A DNA stretch of 19,895 nt, taken from assembly GCA_037134755.1 (NCBI GenBank), contig JBAXLO010000067.1, forward strand, positions 1 to 19,895, in the 5' to 3' direction. The stretch is from JBAXLO01 sp037134755. GTDB lineage: Bacteria > Bacteroidota > Bacteroidia > Bacteroidales > JACABE01. Below, one piece after another: positions 1-6,523 of the stretch. The stretch's first letter is position 1, and each line of letters opens with the position of its first letter. Below the pieces are notes generated by a model. The model saw only the letters and a program-made list of their open reading frames with translations, was not told the DNA's origin and ran no database searches. A program made the position numbers and the translations under genes.

Positions 1-651
1 AGCGATCGTACTTTGTACGGAGTGATATTGAATGGGCATCTGCCATCAATGCAAACTGCAAAGGAGATTATAATAGCTTCGGGTAATTTTGTAAAAGGCG
101 AAAATGACAGAGTAGCAGCGGGTGGTCCACCTTTAACAATGATTACTAAGGCAGAAATTACAACTAAATTAACAAGTATAAATCTTAAACTAGTAGATCG
201 TTCGGGTAAGGAAAAGTTGGTAGCAGATGCTACACTTGTTATGGTAAAACTACGCAAAGTAGTGGATCCATTAATTGTAAACATCTGGAAAGATGTTGAA
301 AACGGAGGACAGAAACTGGAAGCACCTGCACGCCGTGTGTTCGAAGCGACATGGGGTGTGGTTTATAATGCGGTTAAGAGTTATGGATTTTTAAATATAA
401 AATGTGTCGATAGTGTTAGTAAAATTGTTCTAAGAGGCATCAATCTCCGTCTTGGACCTGCTGGTGGAAAAGCTGGAACCAAATCAATTACCGATGACTT
501 TGGTGTTGCTTTAATGAAATCGCGTAATTTTGAACCTACATTCATAACTGCCGATAATTTAAACTATGAAATGGTTTCTCAAGAAGTAACTCTTGTAGAA
601 GGCGAAACTAATGTAATTGTTTTAAGTATGATATTAAAAGCAGTTGTTTAA
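1..651 (+). CDS. Unrecognised protein, 5'-truncated by the window edge
   Basis: The reading frame is open to the first base of the window, so the true start lies upstream; a TTG at position 13 is only an internal codon as far as can be seen. About 216 residues are visible. No signal peptide or membrane segment is visible in this part. The last ~60 residues (GTKSITDDFGVALMKSR, then NYEMVSQEVTLVEGETNVIV) read like a small Ig-like / carboxypeptidase-regulatory-type beta domain: a DDFGVA turn, then a YE-V-EVTLVEGETN strand pair. That is pattern recognition only. The upstream part (about residues 15-130) looks mixed helical with several basic and acidic residues, and I do not recognise it. The gene is followed by an inverted repeat and a bidirectional terminator, and it converges on the folC operon. 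Function unknown. Confidence 0.75.
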   Translation, partial: SDRTLYGVILNGHLPSMQTAKEIIIASGNFVKGENDRVAAGGPPLTMITKAEITTKLTSINLKLVDRSGKEKLVADATLVMVKLRKVVDPLIVNIWKDVENGGQKLEAPARRVFEATWGVVYNAVKSYGFLNIKCVDSVSKIVLRGINLRLGPAGGKAGTKSITDDFGVALMKSRNFEPTFITADNLNYEMVSQEVTLVEGETNVIVLSMILKAVV

Positions 652-660
652 AGTAGAAAA

Positions 661-712
661 TAATTACGAATTACCTATTACGTATTATGTTTCAATCTGT
701 AATTCGTAATTA
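661..712. repeat. 14-bp perfect inverted repeat with 24-nt loop
   Basis: TAATTACGAATTAC (661-674) is the exact reverse complement of GTAATTCGTAATTA (699-712). It begins ten bases after the stop codon of the preceding gene and lies just before the terminator hairpin. It may be a 3'-end stabilising hairpin or a small dispersed repeat unit; the loop contains a related TATTACGTATTA word. Confidence 0.6.
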
Positions 713-716
713 AAAT

Positions 717-753
717 AAAAGGCTTTATCAATTTATTTGGTGAAGCCTTTTTT
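717..753. terminator. Bidirectional intrinsic terminator
   Basis: AAAAGGCTT (717-725) pairs with AAGCCTTTT (743-751). The stem extends inward through T726-G742, A727-T741, T728-G740, C729-G739 and A730-T738, leaving a 7-nt loop. The plus strand continues with six T residues (748-753). The minus strand gives TTTTATTTT after the stem. It therefore serves the truncated plus-strand gene and the exbB-exbD-tonB-folC operon, which converge here. Confidence 0.85.
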
Positions 754-818
754 AATGCCATTTATCAGATATTTATGTAAAATAGAACTCTTAAAAAGAA
801 GTAAGCTACCATTTACTT

Positions 819-2117
819 TTACACTACTTCGGCTACTACAAAAGTACTGCCACCTATAAATATAAAATCATTAGCATTAGCCGCATTTTTAGCCGCATTT
901 AAAGCATCTTTAACCGAATCATAACACAAACCATTTAAATTCTTCGCAAAGCCTTTTTCTTTAAGAATATTTTGATCTAAACCTCGTGGTATTTCAGCCT
1001 TGCAAAAATAATAAACAGCATCCTTAGGCATTAGCTCCAAAACAGCATCAATATCTTTATCGTTAACCATACCCAGCACCATATGCAGCTGCTGATGATG
1101 AATAGTATTTATCTGCTTTAAAACCTCTGTAAGACCATCCACATTATGACCGGTATCGCACACAGTAATAGGCTTACAAGATAAATATTGCCAACGCCCA
1201 AGCAATCCGGTAAGTTCAATAACTTCTTTAAAACCATAATAAATACTCATATCATTAATCTTATCAAAATTAATTTTAAGAATATCAATTGCTGCTAAAG
1301 TGGTAATTATGTTTTTGATTTGATAAAACCCTTTTAATGCCGACTGAAGATAAAACTCATTATCAGTATTACAATCATTAATCAAAACATTAAGAAAATG
1401 TCTGCCTTCATCACTGCAAAGTGAGGAATCTTTAATCTCATATTGTTGATCAGCAAATACAATTGGAGCATTTTCAAGAATAGCTTTCTTAATAAAAACA
1501 TCTTTGGTATGAGCATTTGTTTCGCCTATAACTACGGGAGTGTTGGGCTTTATAATGCCAGCCTTTTCTACAGCAATCTTCTCAACAGTATCACCCAAAA
1601 ACTGTGTATGATCCAAACCTATATTGGTAATAACCGAGAGCTCAGGATGAATAATATTAGTAGAATCCAACCTGCCACCCAAACCTGTTTCTATTACTGC
1701 TATGTCCACTTCTTGGTCAGCAAAATATTGAAAAGCCATACCAACAGTCATCTCAAAGAAAGAAGGTTTTATTTCGCTAAAGTCATTATAATATTTATTA
1801 ATATAATCACATACTTTAGACTCTGGAATCATCTCTCCATTAATCTTAATACGTTCCCTAAAATCTTTAAGATGTGGCGAAGTGTAAAGCCCGGTTTTAT
1901 AACCTGCACTTTGCAAAATGGCAGCCAGGTAATGCGACACCGAACCCTTACCATTAGTACCGGCCACATGAATACTTTTAAATTTATGCTGAGGATTGTT
2001 TAATAACTTAAGTAAGACAATGGTATTGTCGAGGTTGGCTTTATAAGCGGCAGCCCCAACGCGGTGAAACATAGGAAACTGCTTAAACATGTATTCTATT
2101 GAATCTTTATAATCCAT
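819..2117 (-). CDS. folC: Bifunctional dihydrofolate / folylpolyglutamate synthase
   Basis: FolC adds glutamate to dihydropteroate and to reduced folates in the cytoplasm, using ATP. The 432-residue length fits the family. The mononucleotide-binding loop is seen as HVAGTNGKGSV (about residues 50-60), followed by the GLYTSPHLKDFRERI segment (76-90) that is strongly conserved in FolC. The central Mur-ligase-like region has ETGLGGRLDSTN and ITNIGLDHTQFLGDT, then IAVEKAGIIKP. The C-terminal domain contains CDTGHNVDGL. All are typical, so the call is firm. The ATG at 2117 fits the usual FolC N-terminus (short helix, then the FHRVGAAAYK segment). The gene lies 51 bp downstream of tonB on the same strand and appears to be the last gene of the exbB-exbD-tonB operon. 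Its start codon lies in one arm of a short inverted repeat (2114-2138), listed separately. Confidence 0.96.
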   Translation of the reverse strand: MDYKDSIEYMFKQFPMFHRVGAAAYKANLDNTIVLLKLLNNPQHKFKSIHVAGTNGKGSVSHYLAAILQSAGYKTGLYTSPHLKDFRERIKINGEMIPESKVCDYINKYYNDFSEIKPSFFEMTVGMAFQYFADQEVDIAVIETGLGGRLDSTNIIHPELSVITNIGLDHTQFLGDTVEKIAVEKAGIIKPNTPVVIGETNAHTKDVFIKKAILENAPIVFADQQYEIKDSSLCSDEGRHFLNVLINDCNTDNEFYLQSALKGFYQIKNIITTLAAIDILKINFDKINDMSIYYGFKEVIELTGLLGRWQYLSCKPITVCDTGHNVDGLTEVLKQINTIHHQQLHMVLGMVNDKDIDAVLELMPKDAVYYFCKAEIPRGLDQNILKEKGFAKNLNGLCYDSVKDALNAAKNAANANDFIFIGGSTFVVAEVV

Positions 2118-2138
2118 TGTTAATAATATTTACAATGG
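2114..2138. repeat. 7-bp inverted repeat spanning the folC start
   Basis: CCATTGT (2114-2120) and ACAATGG (2132-2138) are exact reverse complements separated by 11 AT-only bases. On the minus-strand transcript the folC AUG lies in the 3' arm, so a weak hairpin could mask the start. Confidence 0.4.
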
Positions 2139-2168
2139 CAAAAGTACTAAAAATAAATGAGAAACAAA

Positions 2169-3080
2169 CTAATTTTGATGAATAAAACGATAAGTAATTG
2201 TTCCGGTCTGCTCTTCGGGAGCGTTTGGATCACCACTAAAGGTAGATTTCTGAGCTGCTTCTTCAGCCTGTTTCCAAAGCATAAGATCAGTAGTAGTAGT
2301 ACCACTAACACCGGCTTGAACCCTTGTAACAACACCATTTTTATTAACCCAAATCTTTACAACAACGGTACCATTATTCTTTGAATTATAACTTGGATGA
2401 GGCAATACCTTATTAGTTCTTCCCGTAAGGCTAAAAGAAATCCCAGGACCTTTACCTGGACCAGTTCCCGGACCGGTTCCTGAACCTGTTCCTCCACCAC
2501 TACCCGAACCATTGCCCGGACCGGTACCACTACCATTGCCAGTACCTTGACCAGTTCCACTACCACCACCTTTAGTATAATTTTTGCTATTAGCATTACC
2601 ATTAAGATCACCTTGGTTACCTATTTTGTTAGTATTGCCATCACTATTATTCTTTTGAAATAGAGCAGTTTTATTTATCTTAACTTCTTCTGTTTTAACT
2701 TCAGTCTTATTTGTTTTGTTTTCTTTATTAGTTTTTAAAGAAGTAGCATTCTCCGTAGAAGTTTCGTCAGTAATAACACTTTCTTGGGGATCCTTAGCTT
2801 TTAAATCTACAGGTTCAGGATTGATAATATCTTTAGCTTGTTCCTTAAACTCAGGGAAAGCAATATTAGCCTCACTAATGCCCATGCCATTATCCGAATT
2901 ACCAAGATTAACCTCAATACCCAGACCACCGCCGCCGCCGCCTGCATCAGGCCAGGGAGGCAAAGGAGTTTTAAGCATGGCAAACCAAAGCAGTAGCACC
3001 AACAACCCATGAAAGATAATCGTTCCTGCTACACCTGCAATCTGGCGTTTAGCGTCTCTATTATCAGTTTTTTGTTCCAT
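2169..3080 (-). CDS. TonB-family energy transducer with a Gly-rich linker
   Basis: TonB proteins carry proton-motive-force energy from ExbB-ExbD in the inner membrane to outer-membrane receptors. The N-terminus is cytoplasmic (MEQKTDNRDAKRQ), then one membrane segment (about residues 15-38: IAGVAGTIIFHGLLVLLLWF), then a hexaglycine run. A long Asn/Lys/Thr-rich part follows, then a Gly-Ser-Thr-Pro repeat region (about residues 167-213), and a C-terminal TonB-like fold of about 85 residues with TVVVKIWVNKNGVVTRV and ending TITYRFIHQN. I chose the ATG at 3080 (303 residues). A TTG at 3098 would add six residues but is a weaker start. The gene overlaps the end of exbD by 17 bp, which suggests translational coupling. 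Typical TonB linkers are Pro-rich (Pro-Glu/Pro-Lys); this one is Gly-rich. Confidence 0.85.
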   Translation of the reverse strand: MEQKTDNRDAKRQIAGVAGTIIFHGLLVLLLWFAMLKTPLPPWPDAGGGGGGLGIEVNLGNSDNGMGISEANIAFPEFKEQAKDIINPEPVDLKAKDPQESVITDETSTENATSLKTNKENKTNKTEVKTEEVKINKTALFQKNNSDGNTNKIGNQGDLNGNANSKNYTKGGGSGTGQGTGNGSGTGPGNGSGSGGGTGSGTGPGTGPGKGPGISFSLTGRTNKVLPHPSYNSKNNGTVVVKIWVNKNGVVTRVQAGVSGTTTTDLMLWKQAEEAAQKSTFSGDPNAPEEQTGTITYRFIHQN

Positions 3081-3474
3081 TTGATGCTTTGGTTGCAAGT
3101 ATCATCTTTATTCTTAATTTATTCCCAACTTCCAATACATCCACCAGGTTTTGAACCGTTAAGGAATTATCGCAACGTAAAATAACAGTTGCATTTTCCA
3201 CTCCTTTTAATTCTGTAATTAGTTCCTGCTCTAATTGACTAAACTGCACTTGTCTGTTATTAATAAAATAATTCATTTCTTTAGTAACAGATAAACTAAC
3301 TTCCTTTTGACGCAATTCACTTGGATGTTTTGAGCTTGGTAGCGACAGCTTAATCACATTAGGATTAAGCAAAGTAGACATAATCAAGAAGAACAACATC
3401 AAGAAAAACATGATGTCGTTCATCGAGGATGTAGCTACCTCTATAGATGTTTTATTTTTCCTACGAAGTTTCAT
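3064..3474 (-). CDS. exbD: ExbD/TolR-type biopolymer transport protein
   Basis: ExbD/TolR proteins form the proton-coupled motor with ExbB/TolQ. The 136-residue protein has a short basic cytoplasmic N-terminus (MKLRRKNKTSIEV), then a single membrane helix (about residues 20-38, DIMFFLMLFFLIMSTLL) beginning with Asp20. This is the position of the membrane Asp that is essential for proton use in the family. The rest is a periplasmic alpha/beta domain (SVTKEMNYFINNRQV, then VILRCDNSLTVQNLVDVLE), which is the usual ExbD layout. Its start overlaps the end of the ExbB gene by 4 bp (ATGA type), and its end overlaps tonB, so the three genes are a tightly packed unit. ExbD versus TolR cannot be separated by eye; the adjacent TonB gene favours ExbD. 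Confidence 0.92.
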   Translation of the reverse strand: MKLRRKNKTSIEVATSSMNDIMFFLMLFFLIMSTLLNPNVIKLSLPSSKHPSELRQKEVSLSVTKEMNYFINNRQVQFSQLEQELITELKGVENATVILRCDNSLTVQNLVDVLEVGNKLRIKMILATKASNGTKN

Positions 3475-4199
3475 CGTGTAGGTTCTTGTAAGAAATCAAT
3501 AAAGTTCATTGCATTGTATTCCATCCTCTGAACAATTTTTTCGATCATAATATTCAGCCAATGGTAACAAACAAAAGCAACGATACCAACAATAAGTCCC
3601 GAAGCACTCGAAACCATCTTAGCATAAAGGCCTGCGGAAACACTCGAAATACTAACATCTCCGGCTATAGAAATATCATGAAAGATCTTGATAACACCAA
3701 TAATAGTACCGATAAACCCAAACATAGGAGCTATACCGGCAACAATTGCAAGAATAGCAAGATTCTTTTCGAGTTTATAAACTTCAAACTTTCCAACTAT
3801 CTCAATAGATTCTTCAATATCTTTTAAAGGACGACCTAAACGTGTCAATCCTTTTTCGGTCATATGCGCAATAGGGCTATCAGTAGACTTGCATAACGAC
3901 ATCGCAGAATCTATACGATCGTTCACAATAAAATCACGAATATTATTCATGAAATTAGCTTCCTCTCTCGATGCTCTTTTGATAGCAATATATCTTTCGA
4001 TAAAAACAAAAACAGTAATAAGCGATAAAATAATGATAGGAATCATTATCCAACCACCTTTTATTACAAGATTCATTATCGAAATCGCTTCTTCTTTTGG
4101 CTGAGCAGTAGGCTGATTAACCACTTGATTTGCTACCCTGTTAATAGTATCCCCAACAGTAGTTGCGGCTTGTGTTATTTGCAAAATTATTCCAATCAT
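3471..4199 (-). CDS. exbB: MotA/TolQ/ExbB-type proton channel protein
   Basis: This is the multi-spanning partner of ExbD in the inner-membrane motor. The 242-residue protein has an N-terminal extension (about residues 1-45), then three membrane segments: about 48-72 (GGWIMIPIIILSLITVFVFIE), about 143-168 (LAILAIVAGIAPMFGFIGTI) and about 190-218 (SVSAGLYAKMVSSASGLIVGIV). The second and third segments with the APMFGFIGTIIGVI and GLYAKMVSSASGL motifs are the hallmarks of the family. A cytoplasmic loop with SIAHMTEKGL-like residues lies between the first two. It is the first gene of the operon. The gap upstream (4200-4428) contains only hairpins belonging to the upstream HIT gene, and I found no good TAnnTTTG box there. 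Confidence 0.92.
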   Translation of the reverse strand: MIGIILQITQAATTVGDTINRVANQVVNQPTAQPKEEAISIMNLVIKGGWIMIPIIILSLITVFVFIERYIAIKRASREEANFMNNIRDFIVNDRIDSAMSLCKSTDSPIAHMTEKGLTRLGRPLKDIEESIEIVGKFEVYKLEKNLAILAIVAGIAPMFGFIGTIIGVIKIFHDISIAGDVSISSVSAGLYAKMVSSASGLIVGIVAFVCYHWLNIMIEKIVQRMEYNAMNFIDFLQEPTR

Positions 4200-4345
4200 T
4201 GTTACTTTAATTTAGTCACTAAAATTAGTTCAATATCGAATAGAAAACACAGTAATAAAACTTATTTTTGAACAGTCCTTTGTTAATAAGAACTTCGTTT
4301 TATTTATTATATTGTATTGGAGATAAAAAAGGAGTATAAGCAAGT

Positions 4346-4380
4346 AAACTAGAACTGCAATTTAACAGAGGTTCTAGTTT
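4346..4380. terminator. Probable terminator of the greA-HIT operon
   Basis: AAACTAGAAC (4346-4355) pairs exactly with GTTCTAGTTT (4371-4380), with a 15-nt loop. It lies 48 bp beyond the HIT stop codon on the minus strand. A second, purely A/T inverted repeat lies between it and the gene (TTTAATTTA 4383-4391 with TAAATTAAA 4397-4405, 5-nt loop), and eight T residues follow the HIT stop directly on the minus strand. The U tract after the GC-containing stem is weak, so termination here is an inference. The rest of the 4200-4428 gap shows nothing else clear; it must hold the exbB promoter. Confidence 0.5.
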
Positions 4381-4428
4381 CGTTTAATTTAGAAAATAAA
4401 TTAAAGAATTCTAAACTATTAAAAAAAA

Positions 4429-4830
4429 CTATACTAAATTATAAGATGCTACTATTTTATTAGCTATATCTAAAAACTCTTCAGGTGTAAACTTTAATTT
4501 CTCTCGCTTAAAGTCCATATCATAAATTGAATTAATAGGAATTAAATGTATATGCGCATGAGGCACCTCTAAACCAATAACTGTAAGACCTATTTTCTTA
4601 CATTCAACAACTTTCCCAATAGCAATCCCGACTTTCTTAGCGAAAAGGAAAAATTCTTTATATTCATCATCATTTATGTCAAATATATAATCAACTTCTT
4701 TTTTAGGAACAACTAAAGTATGTCCTTTAGCTAATGGATTTATATCTAAAAAAGCATAGAACTTATCATCTTCTGCTATTTTATAAGATGGAATCTCCCC
4801 ATTAATTATCTTAGTAAAAATACTAGCCAT
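4429..4830 (-). CDS. HIT-family nucleotide hydrolase/transferase
   Basis: HIT (histidine triad) proteins hydrolyse nucleoside phosphoramidates or dinucleotides. The 133-residue length is right for the compact HINT/Fhit-like group. The triad is at residues 91-95 as VPHAHIHLIPI, and the central His93 would be the nucleophile. The N-terminus IFTKIINGEIPSYKIAEDD, then FLDINPLAKGHTLVVPKKEV, is the standard HINT-like signature. In this protein the segment between the strands (VGLEVPHAHIHL) reads TVIGLEVPHAHIHL, so all three triad histidines are present. The gene lies 9 bp after greA on the same strand and so is very likely co-transcribed. Its exact substrate cannot be read from the sequence. Confidence 0.92.
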   Translation of the reverse strand: MASIFTKIINGEIPSYKIAEDDKFYAFLDINPLAKGHTLVVPKKEVDYIFDINDDEYKEFFLFAKKVGIAIGKVVECKKIGLTVIGLEVPHAHIHLIPINSIYDMDFKREKLKFTPEEFLDIANKIVASYNLV

Positions 4831-4839
4831 AATAATTAT

Positions 4840-5316
4840 TTATATTCTTGTAATTTCAATAATCTCAAACGGTATTACACCCGCAGGAACAACAACTTCA
4901 ACCTTCTCTCCTATTTGTTTACCCAATAAACCTTTTGAAATAGGTGATGTCACAGAAATTTTCATACTTTTGAGGTCAGCTTCACTTTCAGGAACAATAG
5001 TATATTTCATGATTGAGCCATTGTTAAGATTCTTTATTTTAACAATAGAAAAGAGAAGTACCTTTGTTTGATCTAACTTAGTTTCATCAATAATTCGAGC
5101 ATTCATTATTAAGTCCTGAAGTTTAGAAATTTTTAATTCCAACATACTTTGAGCTTCCTTTGCAGCATCATATTCTGCATTCTCCGAAAGATCGCCTTTA
5201 TCTCTCGCTTCCGCAATTTGTTGAGATATTCCAGGTCTTTCGAATGTAATCAATTGATTAAGCTCTTCTTTTAATTTCTCTATACCTTCTTTACTATAAT
5301 AACTAGTACTTGCCAT
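4840..5316 (-). CDS. greA: Transcription elongation factor GreA
   Basis: GreA rescues arrested RNA polymerase by stimulating cleavage of the backtracked transcript. Residues about 5-75 form the coiled-coil N-terminal domain, with the acidic tip seen in ARDKGDLSENAEYDAAKEAQ (the two conserved acidic residues are the D and E of GDLSENAEY). The C-terminal FKBP-like domain (about residues 80-158) contains TSPISKGLLGKQIGEKVEV and the typical PAGVIPFEIIEI ending. The 158-residue length is the family norm. The stretch around VLLFSIVKIKNLNNGS diverges from the usual VxLGSxVxL pattern but is in frame. A strong terminator for the upstream operon lies just before it (5349-5373), so greA needs its own promoter, which I could not identify. 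Confidence 0.95.
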   Translation of the reverse strand: MASTSYYSKEGIEKLKEELNQLITFERPGISQQIAEARDKGDLSENAEYDAAKEAQSMLELKISKLQDLIMNARIIDETKLDQTKVLLFSIVKIKNLNNGSIMKYTIVPESEADLKSMKISVTSPISKGLLGKQIGEKVEVVVPAGVIPFEIIEITRI

Positions 5317-5348
5317 TTGTTTATTTATTGAGATTTCATAATAACAGA

Positions 5349-5373
5349 AAAGACCCTTTTGAAAAGGGTCTTT
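5349..5373 (-). terminator. Intrinsic terminator of the receptor-PorV operon
   Basis: AAAGACCC (5349-5356) pairs exactly with GGGTCTTT (5366-5373) around a TTTTGAAAA loop that can itself partly pair. On the minus strand the stem is followed by TTTTC, a short U tract. It lies 48 bp past the stop codon of the PorV-like gene and just upstream of greA, so it separates the two transcription units. Confidence 0.85.
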
Positions 5374-5421
5374 ATCTAAAAAATATTTTTTAAGACTGCT
5401 TTTTGTCTATAATAAAAGCGT

Positions 5422-6480
5422 TTATAAATTAATTCTTGCTCCAATGGTATGACAACCTTGGAATGGATTTGTAGCTCTATAAGAATAATCTATTGAGAAA
5501 GTAGAACCTTTTTCTTTACTCATTGGCGCTTGAATAGTAATCCCTGCACAAGGCCCAGTTAAAGCATTTGTTCTTTTAGCAACATCAAATATGCCATCTT
5601 CATAACTAAATCCGGCTCTTAGCATGAGGTACTGCATAAAACCGTACTCCGCACCAAGAATATATTGATCTTTTGAAAATGAATTTGAAGTAAAGTTTCC
5701 TGCAATAGTTAATCTATGCTTTTCACTAAAAACAAAATCATAAGAAGCACCAATATTAATTAAAGAAGGTAATTCAAATTCAGCTGATCTCTGTTCAATA
5801 GTTAAGTTATTAGTAGTATTATTCATATAACCTCTAAATGAAAAACCATCCCCAGAGTATTTTAAAGTTGGACCTACATTCTTCATTGAGATACCAAACT
5901 TTATATTATCGGTAGGTCCGGTTACATATTGAATACCTGCGTCAATTGCAATTCCTTCAGCACTTGCATCCGAAATAGATTCAGAAATTATCTTAAAGTT
6001 AATCCCTCCATAAATACTATTTGAGAATGCCTTTGCATAAGCAATACCAATATTAATAAAACTAGGAGTAAAATTACCAATTCCTCCCTCAGGTTGATCA
6101 ACTGTTCTAATCATAATGTCACCAAAAGACATTGACATGATATTAATACCAATAACTCCGGTTTCACCAACCTTTTGAGTAAATCCGAAAGTAGAGATAT
6201 TGATATCAGAACCTTTTAACCATTGTGTTTGAGCAAACATTACTTCAGTTTTTTGAGTAAAAGCAATCCCAGCAACATTAGTAAAAATAGCATCAAGACC
6301 TCTTCCATTTGCAGTGTTAACACCACCCCATCCTGAACTACGAGTAAAAGGATTAATTAATAACTCCGAAGCTCCTGATTGACCTGATCTATCTTCATTA
6401 CCAGCAAACAGCTTATTATTTTGAAAAATTAATAGTGCTGCAATAGCTGAAAGAATTAGAAAACGATATATTTTTTTCAT
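5422..6480 (-). CDS. PorV/PorQ-family outer-membrane beta-barrel protein
   Basis: PorV is the T9SS outer-membrane component that carries cargo proteins from the translocon to the attachment complex; this family also has many paralogues of unknown role. The protein has 352 residues with an N-terminal signal peptide (about 1-26, LILSAIAALLIFQNNKLFA). It then has a segment typical of PorV/PorQ: SGASELLINPFTRSSGWGG, then ANGRGLDAIFTNVAGIA. The rest alternates beta strands rich in Gly, Asn and aromatics, and it ends in GARINL, consistent with a barrel. It is the last gene of a three-gene unit, 43 bp after the 1411-residue gene. Its position beside a probable T9SS cargo supports a shuttle or anchoring role, but whether this is the cell's main PorV or a dedicated paralogue cannot be decided here. 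Confidence 0.8.
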   Translation of the reverse strand: MKKIYRFLILSAIAALLIFQNNKLFAGNEDRSGQSGASELLINPFTRSSGWGGVNTANGRGLDAIFTNVAGIAFTQKTEVMFAQTQWLKGSDINISTFGFTQKVGETGVIGINIMSMSFGDIMIRTVDQPEGGIGNFTPSFINIGIAYAKAFSNSIYGGINFKIISESISDASAEGIAIDAGIQYVTGPTDNIKFGISMKNVGPTLKYSGDGFSFRGYMNNTTNNLTIEQRSAEFELPSLINIGASYDFVFSEKHRLTIAGNFTSNSFSKDQYILGAEYGFMQYLMLRAGFSYEDGIFDVAKRTNALTGPCAGITIQAPMSKEKGSTFSIDYSYRATNPFQGCHTIGARINL

Positions 6481-6523
6481 ATATTTAATATATTATAATA
6501 TTTAGTACAAAAAAAGACATTAA

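Noticed and set aside
13..15. TTG at position 13 as the start of the first gene
   Set aside because: The frame is open to the window edge and there is no promoter or spacing evidence, so it is treated as 5'-truncated.
1443..2003. 186-codon open frame on the plus strand
   Set aside because: It lies wholly antisense to folC, which has clear family motifs, and its translation has no recognisable domain and an odd composition.
3081..3098. Upstream TTG start for the TonB gene (adds six residues)
   Set aside because: An ATG follows at 3080, gives a typical cytoplasmic N-terminus and a short 17-bp overlap with exbD; TTG offers no advantage.
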